Shown piece by piece: positions 36,420 through 50,999 of a stretch of 64,000 nt of DNA. This DNA comes from Fasciolopsis buskii. Taxonomy: Eukaryota; Platyhelminthes; Trematoda; Plagiorchiida; Fasciolidae. Every line of letters begins with the position of its first letter. Positions within the stretch are counted from its first letter, which is position 1. The position numbers and the translations under genes are program-made. The DNA lies in the NCBI GenBank assembly GCA_008360955.1, contig LUCM01006287.1, positions 1 to 64,000 of the forward strand, read 5' to 3'. A model generated the notes under the pieces. The model was given only the letters and a program-made list of their open reading frames with translations. It was not told where the DNA came from and made no database searches.

Positions 36420-39400
36420 ATCCAAACCCTTACTGCTGACCATGGTCACGTTGATGATTTCGCAATTCACGAAAAACCAAAAAAGAACCCTTGAATATCT
36501 TGTTGTTTTTCTTTTCCATCTCGCATGATTGCCAATTTTACTTATGAATGTGGGAAAACAGCTAGAAAAATCCTCTTATGATTCTATCGATATGGTTGTT
36601 TACATATAATACCAATTATTTTATTGATCGCAGTTTTCCGTGACTGCAACCAAAAAGGACATGTGGTATTGCTCTTCTAAGCAGATTAGTTCAGCTTTCT
36701 ATGACAGTGGACCGTAGCCAATGAATAGCAAAATCAGCATGCGCACATCATTGTCGTTTTTGCTGTCAAAACCAATCTCTAGAATCCGATTAGTCTGAAA
36801 TCCTTATCTGAGCCAGTACTATGCATACTGGTTCGTGTTAGTAACAGTTTATGTCAAATAAAATAAAACGGACAGAAAATGACTTTTTCATTTCGTTTCT
36901 GCCCTTTTCGTTATTGCCCTAAAAGCTATTATCCGAGAGTCAAACATACCGGACTTTGTTTAGTCCTGATTGAAAAGACAATGGATAGAAACCCGAGATG
37001 ACAGGTCATGTTCAACAGAACAAAAGTGATTGACTTCAACAGATCAACTTTAAAAATCCACAGAAATCTCGCCTATGCCTATCTAACATTTTTTGCCGTC
37101 ACTACAGCCAGGGCAAACTCACTTTCTCGTGCTCTTAGTATATTTTTGATCACGCCCCAGGTCAGGTACAACTACCGACTACTATGTTGGACGATTTAAT
37201 CCCATGGATAAGAGAAAAATGGTACAACGTTTCATACTTGTAGAGAATAACAAACTTCTTATTTTCTGCGCTGAACAAACATGCTTCAGAACTTTGACGT
37301 AAGCCACATCCAACGACCAGAACAGACGATATAGAGGGACAGATATCGTTCAGTCAACTCGTTTCTAGTCCATTGCAGACGGACTGATGTGATTTTGATA
37401 CATAAAAAGGAAGCAATGATCGCATGCTTGTGTACAGCTCATGTATAAGATAAGGAACATTGCTACCAACCGCTTCTTCAGATTCGACCGAACAAAATAG
37501 GTAATGAAACAAATATTCTTCTGTTGATTGCCAACTTACATATCCGAAACCAGTACACATTTTCCTAACGGAAATTAGATTTTTCCATCGGAATAGAATA
37601 GGAAAGAAAATCGACGAGAAATGAATGGTCTGGAAAAATGTATGACCACAAGTTCTGCAGAAAGGTCTCCTCTTTTTCTTTGAAGTGTACCAACAATTGG
37701 TAATCATAATTTCATTAGGTCATGGTAAGTTAATAGTTTCCTAGTTTACACAAGTCGTTCGTCTATGTCATTTCGTAATCAATCACGAAGAGATGAAGTC
37801 ATGCTAACATGCTGGCTGCAAGTATGTGAATCTATGTAAAGACAGGAGCAGTCATTATTTTCTCAACGTTATTGAGAAAAGTTTGTAATTAATTGTCACC
37901 ATATAACTTAAAATTTGCTAATTAAAAGTAAGGTTTTCATTTTTTTCTCAAATAAAACTTTTGTCGATTACTGGTAAGATTTGAAGAATAAATCAGCTCT
38001 TTGTATTAGCCACAAAAACCAGAATTCAAACCCTTGAAAGTCCAAATCAGTTTTATCATCTCCATTTTTTTTACAATATTTAAGAATGTGGTCCACAATA
38101 AAGACTAAGTCATCGGTTGCTTGCCGGAAAACAAAATGATTAGTTAGTTTTGGAAAATAAAAGACTTCAACTTCCGCAAACAAAGATAAATCCAAGTATG
38201 TTAATTTCAGAAGAAACGAGACGTTCGTTGTTGTATGGAGAAAAGTCATTATTCATTTTTAGTCTAGGGAAGATAAAGTTTATTCATCGACCCTAACAAC
38301 AATGTCTATTCGTCACCGGTATGAAGCACTCTTGTTGATCTTTATGTTGATTACGCTTAAATTAAGGCTGAAAACTGTCCTTTACAACCTCCCACGGTCA
38401 GCAATCCTGTGTGTGAACTAGTTGTCTAATTAATCTTAAATTAGCTTCGGAAAAACTGATGAGTTAACTGACAAATTTCACTTCGCGTCTATCGACCTGT
38501 TCGAATTGTCTGTCTTAGATAAAAGTAAATCCCAGTCTTAACAACCTTTTGCATTTCGTCAACGTTCGCTGTTCTGATTCAAATCCGACAGCTTTCTAAT
38601 TAAATCAAAAGTCCTAAATGAAAAGTTCCATCTATCACAACAGCGTTATCGGTAGCTGTCGGATGGATATCCGCGTTAATCCTTTTCCGACCAGTGCTTA
38701 CTGGCCGTGGTTACTGAGCTGAACAGGTGGGAGCTGGGCACTCAGCAAAGTGCAATCTTAGACGGTTCATAGCCAGATTATCAACAGTGAAGCACAATGT
38801 AATTTCTTGCGGTTAGTCAGATTTTCTGCACCAGTAAGCGTCGCGCTCATTGTGATGATGGACACGCGAATAGCGAGCCAAGTTGAACTGTCATTTGAAT
38901 AATCTCTACAAAATTCCATCATTTGATCTGTAGTGACCTGGGTTTTCGACATGATATGACAAAAGGTTACCAACGCAAATTCACAAATCAACAATCCAAA
39001 GCTTTTGCGCATGGGTTTGTTACTAATCCAAATTATGCATGTCAGTTTGAAGGTTTTACTCTATTGCTACGTTACGTAGCAGATCCCGTTTTGCTGGAAA
39101 CTAATTTACATTTAAAATTGTGCTTGAAAAGTTATCATGACCTAAAGTAAGCCTAAACACTGGAATTCCTAAACATGTTCATAGCATCACTAAATTAACC
39201 ATGGGGCGCTGCGAGATAGCGCATAAAATTTCGTTCCCCTAACATTTCGTTAGGTTCATGAAAACGATGTATGTGCACAACTTAGTTTATCTACAAAAGT
39301 TTGGAAATGCGCGAATTTTGTTGACAAATCATAACATTACTGAAAGTCAGGGTATGTTTACCTCGCCACACCGCAAATGTTACCGATTATTTGAAATCTG

Positions 39401-42400
39401 GCGGATTTTTATTTTGGAATGTGCCTCTTCTGCCTCTGTCAACAGACACCCCGGTGGGCTTAACACCGAGAGTATAAGGAAACTTCAGCTGATCTTTTGT
39501 TTTAGTCCATTTCCCTCAACTCAACGATGGTCGATAAGTAACTCGATCGAAACCCAGGAATCCCAAGATGAACATTTATCATCTGACGTGTGACGTACGT
39601 CTGCACTTCGCTATTTCATCTTCCCGTGCAGGTAGGGTAAGGGTTTCTTAACACCCACAGTACGTGTTCGTGTACGCAGTTCCGTGCTTATCGTGCTAAA
39701 TTCTACATTCAAGGTGAATACTGAAATTAAGTTCAGGTGCTCCCAAACTAATTCCAACGTTTTCAGTAAGATTTCCTCCAAGCAGGTAATCTGGGCGAAG
39801 TGGCCGGAGCAGATCACACATGGTCATGTGTTTTGCTCATCGCCTGCATTGAGTCCTGCCCGTAACTAAGCCGTCGATGGAAAGCTGAATGACTTAGAGG
39901 GCATCGTCCTGTTTGTTTGTATGCACCAGTGGGACAACGATAAACTTCACTGGACTGAACAACACGTGACCCCCGTTTAGAGGGAATAAAAAGGTGAGAT
40001 ATGCGGAAATATCAGCCGAAGATAGAGGGTTGGGTTTAAGAATAGCACGCGAGGCGTTTTGCATCGACATTTCAATCAGACGAAACCGGATTTCTTTCTG
40101 TTTGACAATCGTCCGATGACTAATTGCCTAAGGAAATGTTTATCCCTGCACATAAGAAACTGCCAAGTTAGCGAAAAAATAGAATGAAGATGTTTTCAAT
40201 ATATTTTTGCCATTTGTAATCCGTTTCAACAAGACAACGAAAGACCTGTCAAAAGATTTTCGTGTTTAAACATGATTTGACCAAGACGGTCAAATTGCAA
40301 ACACTTGCTGGTTTAAATGTAATATGTTCATCTTATTTGGTCAGGTGACTACGAAAATTTTAGGTGTTTGAACATTTTTCACCAAGGCTTCGGTGCTCAC
40401 CTGGCGGTAGAATCTTGACTTCCATTTTTTATTCGGTCTGAGTGAAGGAGTTTTAACTCTAAGACTGATTCTAATTTAGGAGTGGTTAGGCTTCCGCTTA
40501 ATTTGGTACTAGGGAAACTTTCCATCCTATGTTGATTTATTTGGACATGACAACAACAAGTCGCTGCATATTTTAGCTTCAAGCAACGTCTAGACCACAA
40601 ACGGGGATAACCTATCTCCTTTTTAAGAAGTGTGGAAAACCAACACTTTCTGCACGATCTATACTACTCAATAAAACTTTCCAATATTGGGTTTCTAATA
40701 GCCACCGAGCAGATGCATACAGAAATACTCGGACGGCCAGTACGTCACCCATTCGGACGGGCTTATTTGGCCGATGAAAAACATCCATCATTGCCTTCAA
40801 TCATTCTTTGTTTCTCGTGTGCGATCGAAGAATGGCACCAGTTCTTTTGGTTCACACTGCAAATTTGTGGTCTTGCTGCGTGTGTGTGAGAAAGATTTTT
40901 CCTCAAGCTAGGACGCAGTTTTCCTTTCCTTTGTTCCCACTGGTATGATTAAATGTAATCATGCTTTTTTATCACATCTTCTAAATGCAACAATTAGTGT
41001 TGCTGGCAAATCACTAGTAGAAATGCAAGTACATGAATACTGATTTTAGATCCCACACAGAGTGGTTTTGTCTGCTTTTTCTAGTCTATCCCGTTAACCA
41101 TGAGAATCCCGTTTGTAAATTAGTCCAACTATTATTATGATAATGTAGAACTTGTTTTGATTTTAAACGAGGCTGATTTTTCGGCACTCGTAGATAACGG
41201 TCGGCGACTGACTTATTCCGAATTAAGGCATACTTGGCAGAAATTTAAGAGATAAGAAGACAAAATCAATTAATTGTTCCGGTAGATTGATTCATCTCCT
41301 TTTACTACACAGAGACCAACCAAGTCTGTCGAAATCACGTTTGGTGTCTAAAGGATGGAGCGTACTCTGACATTTAAGACCAGATTTCTATAATGCTGTG
41401 CTTACTTAAAAGCCCTGGGTATGGTCAAACTGATGTTCCACCTTCGCTGTGGTTTTGGCCTCGGGTGTAGCTGAATCTTCAGTCCACCTAAGGAATGGTG
41501 TTTGTTCTGTTATCTCAGACCTTGTGTGGGTTGAAAATAATTACACCGTTTTCTTTCTTTCAAGTATTAGATAGCACACTATCAAGAACCTTTTTTTGAG
41601 ATAACAGAATCATTTTGAGCGGATCATTTAGTATTTTGCTAATCCACACCGGAATGTGTTGTCCATCCGGTATTGAAACTAAAGCTGAAGAATAACCGAA
41701 CGAAGATTGCATTTTAGACTTGTTCTTTGGATTATAATCGGCGAACGGCTAAAATAGGTTACGGGAACAGTTCGCGGTGGTCGCATCTTGAAACAGCAAC
41801 TTGATGAGTCCTGGAATAGAATGTATGAGACTGGCCAAAGTAACTAAGTGGAAGCAACTTGTGACTGAAGGTTTAACCTTAATTTATTACTTCTTTGCAG
41901 AGACCATAGCACAATGATTTGCATCGAGTGTCCTATCATTATTCTCGTACCGGTTGCTTTTTCTCCGACCATACTGTCCTTGTTGCCTCCTATTCCACTT
42001 TCGAGCTTCCGTGGGTTTTTAGGTCTTGCTCAATAATTTTTTAATAACATTAGCGAGATCCTCTTGTATAACGGATCCTGGAACCCGACTGTAAATCCAT
42101 AAACTGATTCTGCATAAAAGTGGCTGACGTTCCAATACTTCAGCAAGTTTCGATTTAGAACTAATAGAAGAAACACTCTTCTCTTTAATTATAATCTCAC
42201 CGAATGAATCTACGAATTCCACCAGTGGAAAGACCCGGGTCACCATCCCATAATCAATGGTGTCCCGGACACAAACTTGAGCATCGGTGTCTCAGTTTGC
42301 CTATGTGGACGGATGAATGAATTCTTTTGCATTGATAAATCTAGTTTGGTTTGCCGCACCGTGATGGAGGACCTTTTACCAACGCTGTCAATATCCGTGC

Positions 42401-45400
42401 GATTATGAGGGCGACAACTGAATCATTTGCTTAGGAAGTGTGCACGATTTGGTTATTCAAGCCTTTGTTACCTAGGCGGATAATGTGGTCACCATTAGAG
42501 GGTAAGTGACTGAATGCCCCCTAGGCACCCTATGACAATATATGTGGATTTTTATCAGTGTACCTAAAAATGAACTTGCTGTGATATTCAGTGGGCTTCA
42601 GTAGTCTAGCTAGCCTTTTGAACTATGGAATGGACCTGGTAGCTTTCAATTATTGTTGCTCAGACTACTCCCTGGAAATTGCGTTGAGTAGAGTGAATGG
42701 ATCTTGATTCACTATCAATAAAGGTCCATCCGCATGAGAAAAATATTACTGACGACAAAAAGATTGCATACGTTTAACTGACAAAGAATTTTCTAAGCCG
42801 GTTAATTTGGCACTTTTTCACGAACAACATATTTACTGGTCATTAAAATTTACTATACAAATAGCCCTGAGTAGACAAGAGAAATTCAAAATAAATATAA
42901 AAGTCTTCCAAAACTGAATTTCACTCATTCTAGTCATACTGAATTTTTCCACATTTGTTTGTCTTCCCAGTATAGGGATAATATTTTGCACACTGCTTGC
43001 TTACGCGAAGAACTCGTTGATGCAATATCTTTATCTCACAATAAGGCATGACTTGTCAATACTGAAAAATTTCTCAAATGAAACCACAATCATCTTAATC
43101 TCTCCTAATTTTCCTTCAAAACGGAGATGGTTTCAGTCCTTCCGGGGGGGCTGTCTCATTTTACTGGTTGCCTCGGTCGTATTACGTCCAATTCGTCCTT
43201 CCTGGTCTGTTAAAACATCTCCCGCTCGCTGATCAGACCCACAAGGCGTTTCTTAGTGCAAGAGTTTATCCAAAAACGCACTTATGGATAATATCATGGA
43301 GGACAACTGGAAATTCTATGAAAACTTTTTCCCCAAAGTGCTTACAGGTATTCGTCACCGTCAAATCAAGTTAAAACTCTAATTATTTCCAATTGCATTG
43401 AAATTTAAAGTTCATTTTACCTCTTTGCATGTAGTTGACCTAATTTCTCACTTTAAAGAGGATTGCCTAACTAGTTGAAAGCTTGTCTGTTGTTTAGTAT
43501 TTCACACTTTTCTCATTTCGATAAATCAGCACCTACAAATATCGTGTAAATCTTACAAATTTTCCATTCCAAATGCACGAATCAACTGCCAGTCTGATTT
43601 AGCCCCACTGGTGTTAGTTCTAAGTCAGTTGTGTTACGTTAAGATCCCGTTATACCGTACCCTATTGGTTGGTGCTTAAGTGGTTCAGTAATTCACACCG
43701 CTTGTTTGTCGTCCAATGTTTCCAGTATTCTTCTTGAATAAGATTTTGCCTGCTCTGTTCTCGTTAATCCCATTCTGAAAAATTTCATCCGCATCAGTTT
43801 TCCTTTAAGTCTCCCTTTATTCCTTCGTTTTCAGACGGATTAGAGGATTTGGTTCTTTAGATTGAACAACACCTGAAGCCGTAGTCTACTCCTTATTGAG
43901 TACACACCACGATTTTAGACACAGCCTCGCAGTTGGTTGCAGAGCGCGAAATGGGATAACGTTTTTCCACTGTCGAAAACCTGCATTTGCTTCACTTTCT
44001 TACCAATGCAATTAAAAAGATTCAATCGCTCTTAAGTGGGCGATATGGATGTTTGAACAGGAAAGAAGAAAGGCTGCGCTTACGAGGAAGGTTACCACTT
44101 GGCAAGCTGTGTGAAAACAAGTCACTAGCAATAGTCCCATTTAATATGGATTCAGAAAATATAAAACTCATCGTAAAAGTTATTGTTGTGCTAGAGTGAC
44201 ATACGTAGGTGGAAAAAAACTGAGAAGGTCGTTCGAGGTTCACAAAAACGTGTAACGAGACCATGGTTGAAACGAGGCCGTGTAATACGGCTTAATAAGG
44301 ATATTGAAGTAGAGGAATCCAAAATCCAAATTCTACTCCGACAACTCCCTCGAGTAGCTCTGATTGGCCATTGTTGAGAGAACACGACAGCAGTGAGAAG
44401 CAAGCATTGCGTATTTGAAACGACAGCGTCGACAATGCCCTGACTTATCCCACGGCTGGGGTTGGAACACATTCCGAAAGGCTGAGATTCTATTAATCAA
44501 AATAGTTCAATCTATGGTAGTCTCATTTCATGAAATATAACTTTGTAACTGGAATCTGATGATCATTGTTTGACACTATCATAGTGGCCGGCTGCCATGA
44601 TTACTAGCCCTATGTAAGAAATCTAATGGAATAGAGGATTTTACTTCTAAAATGAGTATGCGTTTGAGTGGTTAATCAGCTTGGATAGTTGAGCATGAAA
44701 CGTTTGACTTCATTTTGTTACGCAGTTTATTCAAAACCGCTCTGCATAACCTAAGGTAATCTTTTCTATTTGAAATTTGAAGATCACTCTTGTTACCGCA
44801 GCTAGTAAATAAATAAGCGTAAATATCTGTAAGTGGACGAAAGCACGCAAACTCCTTCTCGGTAGCAGATCCCAGTCAGACACGCATAAGCTCAACTGAA
44901 ACGTGACCTAAACTGTCGGTGACAGCAGTTTGTGACTCCCCAAGTTCCATTAGGACTACAGCATGATGCATTCGGTCCTTTTTTTTTAAGTTTTGCGAAT
45001 TCGTCTCCGCTAAATAAGATAGCTTTCCTACAGCGAATATATCAGTTTTATATTTCAACAATTACTGGAAAATGGAATGGATGAGGAACTGATGAACATG
45101 GTTAACCGTGTGCTTGACTAGATTCATAAAACAAATGATAAATAAACTATAGTACACAGGATGAACAGACTTCAGTGGACTTGAGTCACTCTGAAACCCC
45201 AAATTCCCGAATATCGATCATGACGACAAACTGTAAGACATGAAAGTGTGAAATTTACGGTAGAAGTTTACACTACGCGAAGAAATAACGCTCCCTCGAA
45301 GTGCCTGGTCTTCGGGTTAAACTTGCCAACTCAGTTGCGCATAATCATTGCAAAAATCGAAAGGAAGCAAACACGAACAGCAACAGTGCACTGTGACAAA

Positions 45401-45735
45401 ATCAGTGGTGTTTAAATTGGTACAGAGCATTTGCAACGCTGATAGGAACAAAATTTCTGTCTTTCCGTGACGTTGTCTATGAATCGGTTTCCAAATTTTA
45501 CCGATACTTCGTCCCATCCCACTATCAGTGAACCTTTCAAAATTGAAAATTTAATGAACTTTCCATTAGTATAATCTTACTTTGCAGGCACAGGTCACCT
45601 CAGCCGAATTTGTACTGTCGTCAACCTTGGACGAATGAGCTTTGTTTTTGGTTGTTATCGCGCAGCACCAAAAATCAAGCATTATAATACAGGAGGACTA
45701 AGAGAGGTTGAAGCATTTCGAGCCGAGTAACACTT
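36420..45735. other. AT-rich non-coding region between SINE copy 2 and the RTE-like copy 3
   Basis: About 9.3 kb lacks a supported gene. Protein-like readings without splice support occur on the minus strand at 42246-42019 (SKLAEVLERQPLLCRISLW) and 39817-39611 (HLNLISVFTLNVEFSTIST), and on both strands near 40.4-40.9 kb. I cannot tell exons from relics here. Confidence 0.3.
42019..42246 (-). other. Protein-like minus-strand frame, status unknown
   Basis: The reading TRVFPLVEFVDSFGEIIIKE and then LAEVLERQPLLCRISLWIYS has balanced, globular-looking composition. The same frame continues past its stop with charged sequence. There are no convincing splice sites at either end and no known motif. 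It could be an exon, a decayed gene piece or chance. Confidence 0.25.
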
Positions 45736-45739
45736 ATAG

Positions 45740-47760
45740 TTAAGGCATTGGATAACCACCTATAATCTTCAACCAGTGAGTAAGAGGATCAAGTGGACAT
45801 CAACCCAGCAGTCTAACTCGACGTAGTAGGCATAGCCCACAGATCACGGTTTTCACACCTTCCACCCACGTCATGCACTGACCACAAAAACCTTTTATCC
45901 AAACAACACACCTTCCTCCGTAAACGGCCTAAACCGAGAGACTCGATCTGTGGACTTGAGCAACATTTATCCCAAACACAACACTATTCGTATTGACTGC
46001 CTTTTCGGTTGATTGAGTTCTTTGACTTAATACACTACTCCCAAACTTATAATCAACATGTTCGGCTGGTACTACGAAGACATCGGTCTTTAAACATGGA
46101 CAATCTTTGTACATCTCTTCACAGTGGCCGTGCTTCTGGGCCGCATAGTTGAACCGTTTTTATGCCTGCATTATACACTCACTCGTAAAGTCAATGTCAA
46201 ATGTTTTAAACCAGAGCATCCCAACCAAGTTTTCTTTATACCCCAAGACACTTTTTCTAATGTATGACAACTAGGTGAGACGTGACTTTCCAAATAAGAA
46301 CTTACCCACTTTTCCCAATCCAGTCCTACAAAGACATTTTTCTAATTCGAATGTGCAAAACACCCCAAAAATAACTATACCGTTGTTCAGACGAACGAAA
46401 ATGATCTGCATCCTTCCCGGACGATTATTCAAAAACATAATATCGTCGGCATATTCTTACAAATTTTTACAATTTGTTGTCTGAGAAAATAGCAATGATG
46501 CTATTTTCACAGAAGAACGAGACTATTTCCGTACCAGTCTCAATGACAAAGCCGAATAGATACAATAAAAATGGAAAATCTTGGTGAATGCTAATTTTCT
46601 TGGTAAACTCAGGTGAAAGATCACCGTAAACACGAAAACTTGACCTCGGTTGTTCGCGTACGAAGACTGGAACGTGGCATACTAGGGTACTAACACCTGC
46701 TGTTTAAACATGTGGTGCATGCAATCCCTACCGAGCCGAAAGCCAGCCTGATTCTTACGAATTAGTTATCTACGAGCTCTAAGTAACTGCGAGAGAATAA
46801 TGTTCAACGGTAGTTCGGATGGAAATCCCGCCGAGTTAATTCCTCTGTGGCTTTTACAGTAGCATTTTTCGCCTTTCTTGCAAATCCTCACAATTACCTG
46901 TTTACACCTGCCCCTAGGTATTTGCTTCCTACCCAAATCGATTGCAGAAGTTAAGTCTAGTACTAAAACTTCCTCACTATTCTCGAAAAGGGACGCGGAC
47001 AATCTATTACATCTAACATTCCTATGTCTCCTAAGGAAAACTACCTCCGATGACTTCTGTTTCTGATAGTGAACTGGTATCTACCTGGATTGTCCCACTT
47101 GCAAACAAAATTGGAAGATCCACTGTGAACAAGGTCAGCTAAACTGCTCCTTAAAATAATTTGCTCAGCTGTCGAGGCGACGACTCTGAGCGTGGATCAG
47201 TGACCCGGGGGATTCCTCGACCACATTTGCTCTCAATTCCGTTGACCTAATGTCCCCAATCAGGCGTTCAACGCTGAGGCTATTACCATTGTTTTCCGCC
47301 TCCCCACGTTTCCCTAGCACCATCTATCACTGCTCGCAAGTATTTCGCAGACTTCTAGTCAGCTGAAATCTCAAGGAATTAAGCACCTCTTAATACGAGG
47401 TGTGCGGAGGGACGCCCTGCAGACATTTAGCATTAACTGAGGTTGAAGAGATCCATTGTTTGTGTGAGGTGGCTATGTCTGGGTGAAAAAGAATAGTTAC
47501 GAAGGTGGAGTCCTGACAAAGCGTATTGTAGATGCAGCGCGCGTTTGCTATAATTTTCAGGAAGTTTAGTTAGACCAGCTTGTTGTCTCTTCTGGTTTAG
47601 TATGAGAACATTAAAGGCAACCGAGTGAAATAAAAACTTAGACTGAAGCGGTGCGGCCATTTTAATCCTTGAACTCTCATTAATGCTACCACTAGTCAGA
47701 CCCAGCGTACGCAATTTTCGTGGTGTCACGTATGGGCTCTACCTCAGAAGACTAAAATTT
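45740..47760 (-). mobile_element. RTE-like non-LTR retrotransposon, longest but decayed (copy 3)
   Basis: On the minus strand the start near 47720-47560 gives TPRKLRTLGLTSGSIN and FNVLILNQKRQQAGL, which resemble the beginning of the endonuclease part of flatworm RTE-like elements. Near 46890 KKGEKCYCKSHRGIN matches the KKGxxxxCxNYRGI motif. NQAGFRLGRDC is encoded at about 46760-46713, YADD at 46453-46442, and near 46180 a VQRLSMFKDRCLRS block. The last recognisable piece, RLLG-stop-CPLDPLTHWL, lies near 45815. Many stops and frame changes separate the blocks. The order (endonuclease, reverse transcriptase, C-terminal domain) is complete in outline, so this is an old, nearly full-length insertion. 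Confidence 0.75.
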
Positions 47761-49700
47761 AGCAGAACTTATCAATAAAGGTATGTTGCCGGTGTATCAC
47801 CGTGTGATACTTCTCGGTTTCCCATCTGTTTTTGGTTGGGCTCGAATTCGAAAACCTTGGTAGCCATTAAAACAATATCATGAAACTTGTTTTCTTCTAA
47901 CTACTGTCTACGCTTGTGAAAGCTTTATCCCATTAGAAGATAGGCTTTTTGAAGTAATAATTCTGAAGAATAACTTACCTTCCCTTCTGGGAGTTTTCCC
48001 CTGCCGTTGGTGTTTAATCTCCACTTTGCTCGTATCCTTGGACCAATTTCCTCAAACCCATTAAATCATCCTTCAGCATTTTGGTGATGAAGTACTCAAG
48101 TATTAAAACTTTCCCCTATTCAGCAGCTTGCTACTGACTTTTTCCCTTCAAACCGACCATTCACGTACGGTGATGGTCTCATTCATTATCACTAGTCTAG
48201 TCCACTCTAAAATCAAAAGTGTACTGGCTTAATTCCAACCGTACCAACTGCGTGGCAGGAATTGTCTCTACGTCAACGCAAAATCACACCAAGTGTCACT
48301 CAGTTGATCCATTCGCATGCGATAGGTTGGTCAGTTTACGTGACGCCAAAAACAGCTTATCAAAACCATGACTGGAAGTGGAACAATTGCGTCCAAAGGT
48401 ATGCTCGAACAGAGACTAGAGTCTAAAAGTTGAAGATGGATATATTTCAGTGTAAGGATATCAAGAAACCCGAGTTCATCTGTTTGGGAAAAGTGATCTA
48501 GTGGACAGCGGACAATGAGTTATAAGTGATTGCAGTTTGGATGGGAGACTGGCGTGTGAAGTCTGCAATGTAACAGGCAAAACATTGCAAACGGTGGACT
48601 AGGGCTAATCAGCAAACTTGCAGAGATGGAGCGCTAACCTGTTTCGGAGGGGAATGTCTAGTGTGTAATTGGAGAGACAAGTACTACCAATATTTTAGAC
48701 CAGTTTCCCTATGAGTGCTCCCACTTTGTTCAATGTTGCAGAAACTTCGCCCCATTACTTTTTATTCCGCATGAATATTCATGCTATGTGTAAAGATAAT
48801 CACAGAATTATCCATAAAATTAATATTATTGTGATGTTTACCGCGCAGCAGAAGAATCAAATACAATCGACCTGAGTTTGTTTTTACGTGATTTAAATGG
48901 ACACATTTGTAGGGGATAATAAGTGTAAGATTTTCATAAAACTGTACTCCTGAAGAAACAAGAAGATTTCACCCAACTGACGAAAACGGCTTTTGTTATC
49001 TTATTCCACCATCCTAAAATACTAGTCCCGAAATTCGCTCTACTATGCAATGGTGTAGAAAAACCGATTACTTCAAACGGTCTATCCTTTTTCCGGTGCC
49101 TGTACAACTATGACCCTCTTTATTAGTCGTCAAGACCATTGAGGCCCTCGGCGACCACTCAAAGTGGAAGAGCTTGTTTCTGAAGCATTTCGTAAACAAT
49201 TTTTCCATCTTCAAAAGGTTTAAGTTTTAACTTATCAATTCATTTTTTGTGAAAAATACATTCAGCAACCGAGAATAAGGTAATTTTGATATTTTCCTTA
49301 GAGTCTATGGTATTCTGAATTAGTTTGTGGCTATAATCTGTTAATATAATCAATGTAACTATAAAAACGCTCACACCTTAGATTGTTGACACCAGAAGGA
49401 GTTTACCTCACTTTTATGATGCTAGGAAACTGGATATTTAGTGAATAAAATATCATAATTTGCAGTGTTGAAAAGTCTTAATTCTTACAAGTCATCCATT
49501 CGATAGGATTTTTACAGTCGCCTGGATGACCACACATTTTAATGTCACTTTTGCTGTCACCTAAGCTTCGAAGCCACCAACCGACAAATCTGTATCAAAT
49601 GACAACTTGACCAAACTGAAAACCCATATTTCATGGCAAGTCCTATTGTGAAATATTGCTGGTAGTTGACAAACATGAAACGTTCCATGTGTTGGGTGTT
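47761..49700. other. AT-rich non-coding region
   Basis: No gene or recognised repeat is seen. If the exon at 49711-49776 is real, this is its first intron. Confidence 0.35.
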
Positions 49701-49710
49701 TTGCACTTAC

Positions 49711-49776
49711 ATATTTTGAAGTGCGAGGGCGCCTTTTGACATGGAGTCTTGGATTAGTTAGTGGAATGGACGCCAT
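49711..49776 (-). CDS. Candidate first coding exon of a minus-strand gene
   Basis: On the minus strand the ATG at 49776 has a good context (gagtATGG). It opens MASIPLTNPRLHVKRRPRTS and then KY, and ends in phase 0 at a perfect donor gtaagt (49710-49705). The frame stays open past the donor, but that extension looks intronic. The basic, hydroxyl-rich start could be a mitochondrial targeting peptide. No second exon was found, so the product is unknown. Confidence 0.35.
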
Positions 49777-50999
49777 ACTCGAAAGTGAATAGCGTTCGTG
49801 CGCGGATCCGAATCCTACTGGGACTGGCGATCAGTTCATCTTGTGGATCTACTCAAAACTTGTCATCTCTGCCTACATGTTTTGCCTATCCCAAATCTCT
49901 TCCGGCTTACGGACATCGTGTATGTTGCATTTAGATCCGTAACAAATCGACTCGAGTTACGACGTACTGATCATATCTGTTGACCTGTCTTTCAGTATGT
50001 CTGACCCTTTTGTTTGTTTTTCGTCTAATCAGCGTTCCAAACCCAGTCATAGCCGAAGGAAATTTTTTTAGCGTACTTTGGTTTTCTCACGGGAAATCTT
50101 TAAGAGCAGCGGTTTAATTTAACCAATCGCTAAGGTTGTTGTCGCTGCAGATTATTTGTCTCAACCTCGAAAGACACTTCAGTTTTCCTCTAACCAAATA
50201 AAATAACAAGCGTGGGATGCTAGACTGAAAATTTGTATTAGTTGTATGATAGATTTTTGCAAGTTAAAACACTTCCGTTTTAGTCAGATGGTTTGCTATA
50301 TATCGACATGTCATACCGAAGGTTTGTTTGGCCCAATATTTCGTGGTGCAGAGGAAAATTGTTAGAGATAGCGAAAACGTTTGACCATATCTCACTTTAA
50401 CAAAATGATAATTAAGGGAATATAGCATTTGGTTGCCTTATATTTCCTCTAAGTATATTGCACAATATATATGCAGGCGTATCCATTTGTCCGAATATTC
50501 TTGGCAACATGCATAAGGAATTTACGTAGAAAACTATTTTCCGATTTTCCCTGATACTATCTACCGAAACAGTTTCCGTCAACTTGTATTCATTGATGTT
50601 ATAAAATGTTTGTTAATTCCATTTGCGGCAGATTGTCGCCATCGATAGACATCTGGAACCTTCAACAGTATTAAAACACACTATACTGCACCTCATTAAA
50701 TTATCTGCGTCAGTTACTAGAGGTTTTACCAGGTCAGTATTGCTTGATACACATGATAGCCTTTGTAACCCAGTCGTAATTTCTGGCTTCTACGTTTGTA
50801 TCTCCTTCCATCGCAGTAACAGTAGCTTGTTTTCCTAATAGCTACAATTGGGATTCATCATGACTAATAATCAACAAAAATACAGGAAATTTCACAACTT
50901 CATCTCTTTTTCTCTTGGATCAATAAATCATATACCAAAAACATTTTAAACCGGTTAGGATAAATCAAATTAAATGAATGCATTGGACAGGCAACTCAC

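Noticed and set aside
39258..39593. A 111-codon plus-strand frame
   Set aside because: No splice support, no motif, and composition typical of chance frames in this AT-rich DNA.
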